Shown piece after piece: positions 12,061-28,690 of a DNA stretch of 64,000 bases (position 1 is its first letter; each line of letters starts with the position of its first letter). Source of the DNA: Apostichopus japonicus (Eukaryota > Echinodermata > Holothuroidea > Aspidochirotida > Stichopodidae); the NCBI RefSeq assembly GCF_037975245.1, contig NC_092574.1, forward strand, positions 26,210,713-26,274,712. The letters are read 5' to 3'. The notes beneath the pieces are model-generated. The model made no database searches and had not been told where the DNA came from. It saw nothing but the letters and a program-made list of their open reading frames with translations. The position numbers and the translations under genes were made by a program.

Positions 12061-15000
12061 TATGTGCGAGTCGGCCTACGTTCAGCCTCATAAATGATTA
12101 TACTCAAATAAAGTTATCAAAATGAAACGAATAAAACCTATTTCTAATACTTTGAGAATAATGCTAGTTAAAAATTCTAACAACAGTCTATAGACATACT
12201 GGGAGTAATACAAACATTGATACGTTTGGAGAGACTGTTTGCTTCTATACTGCAAACAGAAATAGTATAAATGTATCATTTAATCTTAGGACTTTTCTGA
12301 CTATCTCGAACAGTATTATACCTCATCGAGCACAGTTTACTTTAAAGTAATATAAACCTTAATATTTCCCTGCTTCGTATTTACTTGCTTTGCCCTCCCA
12401 GGGGTAATAAATCATTTCAAAACAGTTATCCTAATAATACCGAGAAGCAAATGCCATAGTATGAAGGATCATGCACCAAGAAGCCTCTGTTAAGTGAAGT
12501 ATGTTAAAAATGCCAAGAACCGAAATGATCGCATTCCGTGGTAGGAGATTGACCTATGGGAACACAAACAGTTAATATAGATCTAATTAATAACGGTCAA
12601 ATTGGGAGGAGGCTCACAAAGATAGTCCCAAATAATCAATACTGGTAACATGTTTAATGGACCTAATACTGATGTGATTAATGCTGTGTTCAAAATCAGG
12701 GCGCGGAGCGGGGGAGTGTGGTTGTGTGATGGAGGGTGTGGGGGGGCAGCAGGGAAGCCTCTTTCTTCAGTTGGGGACTTTTGTGGGTTCAGTCGGGGAT
12801 GAATGACATCCCTTATAGGTGTGGATCCACGGAGTGACACGGTTGGGATGTGTACCCTATTTTCATCCTCACACAATAATTGAAAAACAATTATAAGCAC
12901 AACCTAACCATCGTTATATACATAATTTATAGTTTATATAGGCTATGCCTCGTAATGCACTATTCGACGTCTGAACTTTCATATTTTGTTTCTGTTGACT
13001 TTCATTTTACGATGAATGAACCCACGCATCCCTCTACATGAAGTTTGGCTTCAGTGACGGCAGGGCCACACCGCCTCATGCATCTTACCCTTCCATAAGG
13101 TCCATGCCCCTGCCTACATCAGTTAGGTGAATTTAGAATCCCCCCATTCTATCTTTAGATAACCTGTGTCTGTTACTGAATGTGATAATAAAACTGGTTC
13201 TTTTGCAAAACTTGACATATATGGCAGATTAATGAGAATTGTTTTCAGTTCATTTCCACACCTATTGCACTTTCCGGACAATACACCTTGTATCTTTGAG
13301 GACGTTTCTGTTAGCGTATCATGGGAAATCAAAGTTATGAAGAAACTACCAGCATCGAACCATATTCTATATAGAAGCCTAGAGCAAAGACATGGTAAGC
13401 ACTTCAGGACTTTGGTATAAGGAATATTAAAAACAAAACAAACAATAAGAATATATCAATTCGGCTTTTTATTCCTTAGTATGAGACTAAAAAATGAAGC
13501 GAGAGTAACAACTTAAACCGAGAACTGACGTCATCATGTTGATACTTTCAAAGAGTTTTCCATGACCATTTTCAGATAATGTAAAGGCATTAAACGTAAC
13601 AAAAAACAAAAAATAAAAATATAGAATAAGATAAATATTTAATATGTGACATTTCAAAGTTGAATTCTATAGTCTTGAGACTTTCTTTCTTGTCTAAGAT
13701 TATTATCTTATTTATAAAAATCACGTTTTCGTATAATTCCGCTTGAAACTTAGTATCTTTTCAGTAAACGTCGTTCGAAAATTTCTGAAACAACGACCAT
13801 GGGCAATATTTAAATTAGTAAATGTAAACGTTAGAGCACTAAAGGTAAATATATCAGGGAAGTAACAAGAAGATATAACGACATTTATAGGTTGGACAAA
13901 TGAACACAAGAGGGGGAAAACCTGAAAGGTTTACCCCCCAAAAATCCCCTTTTAAGATGTCTTTAAATGTCGCACAATCATACCGATCTTGTATTACGAG
14001 ATCATTAATCACAAATTAAGATTGCTTATTTTTACTTCATCGCCAGTTTCTGCAACATTAGACGTTGCACATAAAATATTTCGTGATTAGACATTTTTCT
14101 TCTTCTTAAGATGTATAGGCAGATGCCACCATTAATCAAACACCATATTGCTGTAGATTTTTAATATGAAAATATTCTGTTCAATGCAGACGGATGATTT
14201 GAAATTTAGCAGTCTTGCTGAATGTTGTCTTATGGATGATTAACCTTGCGTAGGAATACAAAAACAATCCTTGATATGCATGAGAAATGATACATGATAA
14301 AATACATTGCATGCAAACATCAGAAAACGTATGAGATGAATGTAAATCCAGACAAAGAATAAAATAAAAGCAACATTTCCAACACAGACAGTATTCACTA
14401 TACATGTAAAATTTGAAGATGGCGATGACATTTCCCTTTTTAAATGAATTTTATCAGGAAATGTGTAAAATACGAGGGTTAGTTTCTGTTTCTAAGGAGT
14501 GACTATATTGTAAATGGTGCATATCATGGTTACATCAAAATATCCACTCATTAACACAACTTCCATAGCCTATATCATAACGTTCTCTGTATTTAACAGG
14601 AATCATTAGGGTTTGTCAATTAGTGTATAGGATATGAAATTGTACGCACCATAAAGACATTTCGTTGACAACGGCTATAACATAAAGGTACTTAAAGTAT
14701 TATATTGAGTATATAAGGTTAGGCTGTACTTTATGTATCTATTTGTACGATAGTAAAGAATCATGTGATATACCATCATACCTCACGAGAAGGAACATAT
14801 CTATATGTATCCATAGAGACATTTCTAGGATTGTAGTAAAGAGAAGTGTAATAGACCTGCTCATTAGGTTTACCTGTTAGACATTTTCAAATGACGATGA
14901 AGAGTTTAACTGAGGGTGATATATTTGTAACGAATATAAACACCTATAAATTTCCTGGATAAGGAAAAATGGAAATGGCGGTTCGTGGAATCTTACGGTC

Positions 15001-18000
15001 AACAAACTCAGCCTAAGAGTCTGTTGATATCGATCGAGCTCATTACTAAACTTCAATCTGAAATAAATTAACGCATGAATATACACAGAGAGTGATAAAG
15101 AATGAATTTTTAATATCATGACAGCATGACTGCTATGACTCTGAGTCCTATAACGACATCATCATCATAATTTCCAGAATTCTGATAGCATAAATACATG
15201 TGCGTCATCATTGTAAACCGATATTGGGATTCTTATATGAAACTGTTATAGATCTTATTCTTACAGAAAGCCGCCAGTTTTCTAACAATTTCCAGGAAAG
15301 TTTTCGAGGTATTCATTTGAAGGAACCGGAGGATAACTTTAAGCTGTAGGTGTCTCTGTTACATCTGACTGGAATTTGTCAGCCTTGCTGTGGTTACCAA
15401 CACATCGAGGCTTGATTTCAAGCAACGTGATTGATTTATAGAGATATTACTAAAATGAGAGAGTATTGATACAGTATAGCCACAACTGATCAAAGTGAGA
15501 ATATATGAATCATATCATATTTGGTGTATCCAAAGATTGCTAACGTAACTAATAAACTAGCCTATGTGATACTGTCAAAATGTGTTCATTAGTGTTGATC
15601 ACGTGAGCACTAGTGAGAATGCCAGCATTTTGACAATATGGAATGACAATATAACAGTAGTGGCCCCAAAAGTTTAGCTAGCTAATTTTGAAAGTAATTG
15701 TTGGGAGCTTCTGAATCTCTGTATCATGCACATACTCTGAGGATTAATCAATGAAAGAATTAAATATTTCATCAGGAAACAAAATTATTTGAATGTGGCT
15801 GTGAAATGCATTTCTTCAAGTTTGAACATTATTGATGACGTAAATAATATATCGTGTTTTATGATATGACACAGATTTTTTGGCCTTACGTTTCAATGCC
15901 TCAATCGTTTCGTTTTATTAATAAAACTTTCGTGAGAAACTATACGTACAGCGTCATACTGTACCCATGAACCATAGAAACTATTTTCTTAACAACCCCC
16001 CCCCCTCTCCCCCACGCTGGACAAATCTGGACCAAGAAAGACTGTAATTTGCCTCACAAGTTAATGTATATACCCCTTAATCGTATTATAACAAGTCTTT
16101 CAAGTTCTACCAGTTGGTGGCAACTTATTACCGTTTACCTGCAGTTGATTCCATAACAAGTAAAATTTGTGTCCCATAAAATAAAATGTCATACTGTTTT
16201 GTTTCATTACCTTTGTAAATATCTGTAAAGTTAATACCTAAAGGATATCGTGCTCCTTGTTTATCTAAGTGGACGTTGTGCTTTAGGTTATGCTTTCATT
16301 TAGTTAATCTTTCAGACGCTACGTTGTGTTTAAATTCAGGAGAGCCTTATCCCAGCAGCTATTGACGTTGGTAACGTCTTCTCAATTCTCTGCTATTGTA
16401 TCATAAATGTATCACAAATGAACTATTCATATCAGCTCACGGTCTTTGATGCATAAATACATGAAAAACGCCGTCATCCGAATTATGTAAGCAATGCCTT
16501 ACTCATCAGAAATACTATTATAGAAAACTTGAAATTATAATTTTTCCGTAAATGGTTCAACATTAAAATATGATAGTTAAACTGCAATTTAAATGTTAAT
16601 TTTGATATTGCGTTAGATTGCATAAACCAGATTGTATATCTTTATCCCAGTATAGTATAATATACCATACAGACTGTTACTAAATTTATTTCCACCTTAA
16701 CTTGTCTAAAGATCTTTCACGTGAGAATTTTTATATCCTTCATGTATTTACAGAATATGCTGTTTCCTTTACGACTGTTATATAGAACATCCATTTTAAT
16801 CTGACAATAAAAAAGCAACGAGAGGAGTTTAAGATGTTCGCTAAGAGGTAAATCTTTAGATGTTTCTTTTCTTCTGTCGACAAAGGAAGGCCTATTGAGA
16901 CTTTTTTGAGTTTGCAATAGGGAGAGCAAACAATCTACTTCTACTCTTAACAAACTCGGCAAACGTTCTTTGCTGATCTAAGTGGAAAACAAACAGTTTC
17001 AGAGTCCTAAAGGATATATAGAAATGGCAAGTGTTTGACAAATTCATTATGTATGTTTATTACGAATAGGTCAAAACGTAAAAGCTGTACCGGGATGACT
17101 GCTACGAACTTGGTGGTGTAGCTATCAAAGCATGTGAAAATACCACAGACGATACAAGTCGGACGAAATCGAAAACATAATATAATTGTGTTTGAAGAAA
17201 AAACAGATTTGCATTTAAATCTTTAATAGCACTTGAATCACTCATGGACTGATAACGAAGTAGTATGTGCTAGATGTATGATCGTTTAAACTTTTGGTGT
17301 GCAATTTAGGTCGCAATTACGTTGAAATATTAGAGGATTTATCATATTTGAATGATGAATTTGCTTCAAAAGATAACGGTCCTTTAAAAATAGCTACGAC
17401 ACTTTCTTAAAGTCATAAAGTATTACAACACGAGCAATATTTGCATACATAAAGATATATTGTCGATGAGCTTCGTGCGCAAATGAGACAACTTCGTATC
17501 TTTCTGCAACTTTGTAGTGCTAAAAACATATTGCAATGTTTACATTCCCGCTGGTTACCCTACGTAACAGAAGGGAGTAGGGGGTGGGTTGGGAGGAATT
17601 AAACCTCCTAAAAGTTTGTTAAAAACCAAGAATAAAAATATCAGTCAAAAAAATCCATTATTCTTCAAATTGTCAAGTTATTTCGTGGTCGTTACCTGTA
17701 AAAGTCTGTGATACATCTCATGAAAACATGCGTAGTTTTTTAGAATTGTAATTAAAATTCCATAAAACAAACTCGAACATATCCCGTACTACACCAACTG
17801 AGCTATACCGATTGACAAAATTAGAACCCGTCTTTGTGAAAAAATTGCCGAACAGAACCCGAATTACATTGCATGCCTTTTATAAACAATAATCAAACTA
17901 ATTTACATTTGAAACAACTAATTCAGGGAAGGAATCTACAGAGACAGCCTTCATTGGACGTTTGATATAAACCTATGGTCACTGTTTTTGAATCCCATTC

Positions 18001-19490
18001 TGGCTTCATATTTATTTCTTATTTATTTTGCTGAAATTCTCATCACCTTTAACGCGATTTATAGCTTCCCATTTTAAAGGACCCAAAATAACGTGATATA
18101 AAGGGAAATTAGTGATGACTAGAAATTTTAGAATGCTACAAATTGTTAAAATCTAGAAGGAAACAATATTTATCTTAATTTCCTGGTCCCTCTCTTCAAT
18201 CATTATTTGAGGAGCTTTAAATTAGTAAATTAAATTAATATAATTGACAGGATAACGGGGTAATATACTTTCATGGTGAACAAATCTTGAAGGTTGGCCA
18301 TTGCTTAACAATGCTTCTTTTATTGACTTCGGTCGGATCTATGCTTTAAGACAGAAGGTGGTGTGAGCCTGGGGTCATTAAAACGTATTTCCCTGTAGCC
18401 CTCCTCCCCACCAAATGATATTTCGACAGCAGATGGTGCATTAATAATGTCTAAACGCAATATTGTGCCAATAAGCGCTCTGGATGTTTCACTTGAGGTT
18501 GAAGGGGGAGGGGTGGGGTGGGGGTGGTGGGGAGATGCATGTACACCACTTCCAAACCGGCTCCGCACCGGTTCACTGTCTACCATTTTTGGGGTCAAAC
18601 CTAATCAACTTTGAAGGAAATGAAGGAGATTTAGATGTAACTTCTCTCAATACGTTAGTTAGATAAGCCTCTTCGTGGTAGGCGACGAGGAAGAGTAATT
18701 TAACATCTTGTCAGTGAATCATCACTCACAAAAGTGTCCTAACTGAAAGCAAGGTCTTCAAAGAAACGTCCAACTTTATCACTATGGAAGTATTATGACG
18801 CCTCCCAACAATAGTACCACGATGTTTTCATTATCTGTTTCCAACCATAATTAGGCCTATTCTAAAGGCTTAATCCGACAGAATTGAGTACAAGAGAGTG
18901 TCCGATTCTGTAATCATTCTTTTATACCTGTTCGCCAACGATGGTATTTTGATGGTTGCTGTAATCCTATAGATAAGTTGATCAATTATGATAAGACACA
19001 CGTCTGTTCTATTGTCAACATTGTTTGTTTGTATTACCCTGGTTTGTATCCGGACTCTTTTGTAGAGTGCTTTGTGTACAGAATGTATCTGCTATTTGTG
19101 AATTTGACAGTCAACGTCCAACAAATGCACTGTAGAATACCAAAGCAGCTCGTCATCATTGGTGATTTCTAGGTCTGTTCGCAAAAGTATTTGTTGAAAT
19201 ATCTATCCTTGAAAGGACGAATTTACCAAGTTTGAGTCATTATTTGTCATAATTCAAGAACACAGACAAAATGTAACGGCTAGATATGTTTCTTTATATT
19301 TATTGCAAGGTTTCCTAGGTACTCATCTTAAAAATGTACCAAAATATCTTAATTGCTTCGTAATAATATATATAACAGTGTTTTCAAAAGAATATCAACA
19401 ATAATTTTGTGCCTAAAGTCACCGATATTAGAATCGAAATACTTGACTAGACACAGAAATCATCGTATACATGATCATATGGTCACAGTT
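12061..19490. other. Long non-coding stretch
   Basis: No exon recognised. It holds GC-rich patches at 12690-12770 and 18360-18570, the latter with a G tract at 18503-18532. It also has a C run at 15997-16006 and one CRE octamer at 13526-13533. The longer minus-strand frames at 12583-12900 and 18320-18598 run through these G/C-rich patches and are proline/glycine-rich by composition alone. Confidence 0.45.
18503..18532 (+). other. G-quadruplex-like G tract
   Basis: GGGGGAGGGGTGGGGTGGGG type sequence with at least four G runs. Confidence 0.55.
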
Positions 19491-19493
19491 CCG

Positions 19494-23371
<3,878 letters not shown>

Positions 23372-23414
<43 letters not shown>

Positions 23415-23444
23415 TGAATATATATATAAATAATTGAAATCGTA

Positions 23445-23507
<63 letters not shown>
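23372..23507. repeat. Compound (TA)n microsatellite
   Basis: Two TA runs (23372-23411 and 23446-23507) flank a short interrupted segment and are preceded by GAT triplets at 23360-23372. Confidence 0.95.
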
Positions 23508-23508
<1 letters not shown>

Positions 23509-23831
23509 GTTCCCATCTCTTAGGCTGACAATGAACAAACTGCTGAGAACAACTGTTTTGGTAAAGGTTTGACAGATGATATTGATTATCGGACTTGGGA
23601 GGCAAATAGAGAATGACAAAGACACATTTACTGATATAATCTATATTGACACAAAGGACGTGCTTGTTCATAAAAGACAGGTCGCAAAACTATGGGTTGA
23701 AAAAAGGTTCATTCAGACTATATATTAATTCATACTCGAGTTTTATTCAAAAGCGAAGGGGAATATTCTTGTTTCTGTTACCATATATTATATAGGTATA
23801 AACCGTGTCGCCAATTCGTTATCATTTCCAG

Positions 23832-24057
23832 CAGGTGCGAATCCAGAGGGGTTACCACCCCTCCCTTTTTTTAAACCTCCCACAAAAACTGTGTGATCTA
23901 AATATGCGTCAAAATGCAACATTTGATGTGTGAATTGTATGCTTTTTTAACGGGGAAAATCCTCCCAGAACCTCGGCGTTAACAACCATAGGACCCCACC
24001 CCTACATTATTTTAAATCCTTACCCACTCCTTTTCAGGTTACCTTTTCAGACATCCC
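23832..24057. mobile_element. Possible degraded hAT-like MITE
   Basis: The left edge CAGGTGCGAATCCAGAGGGG resembles hAT-type termini that begin CAGnGGCG. The right edge near CCCACCTG (24050-24057) is a weak inverse match over only six bases. The inside carries C-rich patches as in the 787-1142 element. No target duplication was found, so the call and the right end are tentative. Confidence 0.35.
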
Positions 24058-24724
24058 ACCTGTATCAAATAGAGTATTGGATTGTTTTTAACAAAATGTC
24101 TGACTTTTCTCTATTTAGCAGAATGTCACCGAACGGTATTTAAAAATCACACCAACGTGTGAGTTTGATTTAATTACATCATTGATACATACTTATAATT
24201 GGGAAAAGCGTCTTCAAGACGAATTGTTGTAAATAGAGTAAGAATAGTCTAGTCTAATCAATAAACCACCAATTAACGCTAATTATGTGGAAAACAACTT
24301 TGATCCCCGGGGTAACGTGGTAGATCATTTTGATAAAATGATGGCAATTTGCCAACCAATTGTAACCAGCTCATCTGAATATAAATTTTTAGTATTTTCG
24401 GTCGGTTTCATCATCACCCTATTAGCCATTAAGCTTCTTGATCATTTACACCAATCATCCCCACAGGGCATACATATGATTCGACACACTGCTGTAATAT
24501 TAACAGGCCAGACGATCATGTTCCCGTAAAACAAACACAGGAATAAACCCAATTGGCAGACATATTATTTCAACGTTCCCAAGGTTAATTAATTTCATAT
24601 CTATAGTTAGAAACAATCTCTACTAGATTTTGCAAATACCTTAAAGGTGAAAGTTCATCTCGTCATATTACGGTGTGGCTTTGCAGCTAATTACATGCTA
24701 TGAGCAAGTGGATTCCTTTATTCC
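24058..24724. other. Non-coding, nothing recognised
   Basis: A plus-strand frame of 80 codons (24287-24529) has a hydrophobic middle (about residues 33-50) but no recognised family and no splice support. Confidence 0.4.
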
Positions 24725-25095
24725 ATTACTATTGTACAATGTCTTACGCATTGGATTGCAAGTTTTAATTTGAATTTTATGTTTGAACACTTACAATCCA
24801 ATGCAGTATTCGTGATAATCTGTACACGTTCTACATATGACAGTGTGTGGAATTCACGTTCCATCATTTTGTTTTGATGAACAACAATTTTACACGCATG
24901 AACACACATATACAGTGTAAGACAGTTTTCGTGGGCAATACACACATGACAACGTGTGTGGTTGCATGTGGACTCCATGTTACATGTTATTGTGCTAAAT
25001 AACAATGCCACGCGCAGTGTACTGGAAGTTTCAACTTGAATTTAAAATTGAACACAAATAGTTCAATGCGGTATTGAAGACTGCAAAACCGCGAC
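24725..25095. repeat. Diverged tandem duplication with ~280-bp period
   Basis: About 70 bp around 24740-24815 recur at about 25015-25085. Both include AAGTTT(T/C)AA(T/C)TTGAATTT and then CAATGC(A/G)GTATT. The minus-strand translations of the two copies therefore share a KFKLKL stretch, which is an echo of the duplication and not a protein domain. Confidence 0.6.
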
Positions 25096-27490
25096 ATCAC
25101 GTCCATGCTTATTGTCTCACGAATTGATTTGAATGCTTTACCCTGCAAGTTGGTGTTTAACCACATATAGTGCCACACTATACAGTATGGAATGTTGCAG
25201 ACTAGTACAAACTAAGCTTTCCCGTTTTCCTTGTCAAATATTTCCTTATCCAAACATTTGACGTGAGACTTGCATCTCACCCCAATCTGCGTAACAATTC
25301 TATAAAGCTGTGCTGAGTACATCGGTGGGCGTCTTCATGCTGAATATAGGACTTTCCGAGATGAAACCTGATCAGCTTACGCCTTGCAGCGCCAGTAACT
25401 GCCATCCTGTTGATGTTTTTCATCTAAGAACTGCTTTTGTAAGTTGTGTACTTTCTCTGCCGACTTGGAACAAACCTCGCGTTGGAACAAAATCCCCATT
25501 GAAGAAGGTGATAATTCTTTTCTAATATGCACGGAGCAGTTTTATTATACTCAATATCCTTTTGCCGCTACGACATAACAGATATATTATAAACATGTCT
25601 AAATTAAGTTCTTCTATACACCGACAGTCAGTTAGTCCATTGAATATTCAAAAAAGAAGGCGAAGAAACCTTCAGGTGAACGCTACAAAAGAGTGATACG
25701 CCTATAGTCATATACAGAAATGAAATTGCATTCTGTATACAGATCCACTCTGTGATATATAGACACAAATGCGTACAGTAGCTTAAATGATATACACACC
25801 ATTTAATAAACAATTTCACGGACAATGAATGCCAAACACGGAACGAAAATAAAACTCTGATTAAAGTTCACTTGATATGGAAGAAAGACAAATAAAAGAA
25901 TTGAACGGGGCAATAAATAGACAATGTCATTTATGAAACGTATATATCGTAATATTAAAGGAAACCTGTTGATAACTTTCGGTTGTTATTATTTTCGTAA
26001 ATCAGTTAATGTCACGTTGTTGTCAAGGCAGTAGATGTCTTAAAGCAATAGCTGTTTTACAAATGCGCAGGCACATCTTATGCAAACGTAATACGAAAAG
26101 CAAATTCATTCTGTGATATGTTAAGATGTTCATAACTGTCATGTATAATAATAATCATAATAAGTATATCCTGTTTATATAATATATATATATATATATA
26201 TATAGCTTTAATCTCCTGACATCATGAGCTATTGTGGATTAAAGCTAATATTACAAAATGAAATCTTAAACTTTGTCTAAGAAACCGGAATTGTTGAATG
26301 GTCATCGCTGTCTCAGAACACACAGGAAAGGAATAGCCCTACCTCGTTGTTAAACTTGAGTAAACTAAGAAAATGAATGGATCTTTCTAAGAGATACAAA
26401 CGATTGTCTTTTCCTATTTACCTTTCTCATATGAATGTTTCTAAGACTGATGGAGCAAACTACCAACAGTTCTTATTAGACCGAAAAGCTATACCATCAC
26501 TAAAGTGGACGTTTCAGAAATTAAATTTTAAGGTTGAACTGATCTTCAACTTCCCTCACTGACAACTTGTATTAATGTCATATACATCGTCGCGTCTCGA
26601 CCAGTACGTGTGTGTGTTATGTCGAAACTGTTACGTTGGTATATAAAGAATACAGACCACGAATCATAACGCTGTATGACTCGCACTACTGCTCTGGTCT
26701 TCAAATAGCTAGTTAATTGAACTTTTTTCTGAAGGTAGATTTGCAGAAAAAGGCCCGTTGATTTCGCTTGATTCACCTTTGCTTTAATCTCCCAAGACGG
26801 GAAGAAGGTCATGGAACTCTATAATCAATTTGAAATCGCTCCGCTTCGCTGCTAAAGTCTTACCTTAATACCTACATAAAATGACCAGATTTCTCCGGTG
26901 ACGTATTAAAAGATAATAAAACAAAATATTAATGACAGAATTAGAAAAAATGAGGGAAATTGCAATCAGGCAGACAGCTCCGCAGAAAATAAGGCCAAAG
27001 TTTACGTTCAACTATGAAGGAAATTTACTGAAGCAATGGTTGTATATATACACACAGTATATGGATTGCGTATATACAGAGAGACAGAGAGAGAGAGTAG
27101 CAACATCTAGATCTATATTAGTATGGCGAAAGAGAGACAACCTTGGCAATGTGAGCGATGATAATATATGAATAATACACTATAGAGAAGCGTTGATTGG
27201 AAATGAAACCGACAGTGCATGTTGGCCACCTAGATATGTTAGTAATAAATGTCTCTACGATCAATTTCCATGAATCAGTAAATATCGACTGCATCCTTGA
27301 ACATTATAAACCGTCTGAAGAAAGAAAGAAGCTTAAGGACCATTCGCTACAAATATCTAAGAATTGTTGTTGTACTCAGTGTTTTGTTGACATGACTGAA
27401 ATAACATTCAGTTTTTCTCATCTTTTTATTCCAATCAGCAAGGTCAGACTTGAAGCGTTGGGTTAGTTCTGTTGAGGTCTGTCACTGATA
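25096..27490. other. Non-coding, nothing recognised
   Basis: AT-rich sequence with a short (TA)n run at 26181-26204 and an AGAGAGAG run near 27079-27096. No exon supported. Confidence 0.45.
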
Positions 27491-27614
27491 CTCTTGCATT
27501 CTCTTGCATACTCTCGCATGCTCTTGCATACTCTTACATACGCTTGTACACTCTTGCATACCCTTGTATACCCTTGCATACTCTTGCACACTGTTGCATA
27601 CTGTTGCATACTCT
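27491..27614. repeat. 10-bp minisatellite, 12 copies
   Basis: Unit CTCTTGCATA in exact 10-bp register for 12 units, with C/T and A/G variation. Because 10 is not a multiple of three, a frame through it has a 30-nt period and yields a Leu/His/Tyr-rich peptide by chance. Confidence 0.93.
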
Positions 27615-28419
27615 ACATGTATGGTAAAAAAATAGTGCCTTCCCTCTTCCTTTGCCTCCTCCGTCTGTTTCAGTCCTCACACAATTTGGAACATGAAATG
27701 ATTGATATGGAACCGTGTATGTTAAGTGGTTCACTTCACCCAAGTAATCATGACCAGTTTAAATCTTTACACATATCTACATGACAATACATGTTATGAC
27801 GTAACCCGTCAGAAATACAGCTGGAAACCATGTCATGCAGGATCGCTTCTGTCAGTTTTGGAAACCTGCCCGGATATAAATCCATGTTTAATTTAATGCC
27901 AACTATTATTTTTACTCATAAATCACTAAGATTCAAAGGCGACTAATTCTGTAACCCATAACAATAATTTACCAGGTTGAAGCTGATTTATTTACTGAAA
28001 TTTGAAGGGATAAAGTTCTGTATCAGAGATGCGTCGAAGAGGGTTGTGAAGTATCGAATTTAATAGGTCATACATTCAAAATTCTAATCGACCAAAATAT
28101 GTTGACGTTGTACTTGAGATGAAATATCAAAGATATACTTCACAAACATATTTTGTTCCGGTGGATCCCTATAATCTTATCTGACATGAATTAATATTTA
28201 TAAGCCAGCCTGGTACGGGTTATTTTTACGTTATACGTAGTGGAATAAGTGCCTATGAGTGGTCGAGGCAGCATAATAATAAAATAAAGGATCCTGAAGA
28301 TTAACTGACCTTCCTGAGCGTAAACTGTAACAAACAGAGTGGTTACTAAATCTCATGTTGTGTTACCTACAAACCTATAGCATTACACCCCAGCACAGCA
28401 AAGAAATGGTAGGACATTG
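27615..28419. other. Non-coding, nothing recognised
   Basis: No domain, repeat array or RNA gene visible. Confidence 0.4.
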
Positions 28420-28690
28420 GATCTCTAAATAAATAATCTTTTAATGAATCAGGGAAGACCTACAAACGACAACAACATGATATTCTGAAGACGCTGATAA
28501 TATTTTAGCAGATCTCTAAATAACAATTCTTTTAATGAATCAGGGAAGACCTTCAAACGACGAAAATCATAATATTCTGAAGACGCTGATGATGTTTGAG
28601 CAAATCTCTAAATAAATGTCCTGTTAATGGATCAGGAAAAACCTACAACGACAAACCATGTTTTGTGAAGTTGCTGACAATGTTTTAGCA
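28420..28690. repeat. Three tandem copies of a ~91-bp repeat
   Basis: Copies start at 28421, 28512 and 28604, each with ATCTCTAAATAA. Each then has TTAATG(A/G)ATCAGG, an ACGAC block and GCTGA(T/C)AATGTTTTAGCA-like ends. The first two are about 90% alike; the third is more diverged. Confidence 0.92.

Noticed and set aside
12583-12900. Proline-rich 105-codon minus-strand protein
   Set aside because: The proline-rich part is simply the reverse of a G-rich patch; no domain or splice context.
18320-18598. 92-codon minus-strand frame
   Set aside because: Runs through a G-rich low-complexity tract; composition explains it and no family is recognised.
24718-25178. Two minus-strand frames sharing a KFKLKL motif, suggesting a paralogous pair
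   Set aside because: The shared motif comes from a diverged DNA duplication; the rest of the frames do not align.
27494-27784. Leu/His/Tyr-rich repeat protein
   Set aside because: It is the translation of a 10-bp minisatellite and only open because the unit lacks stop words in that frame.
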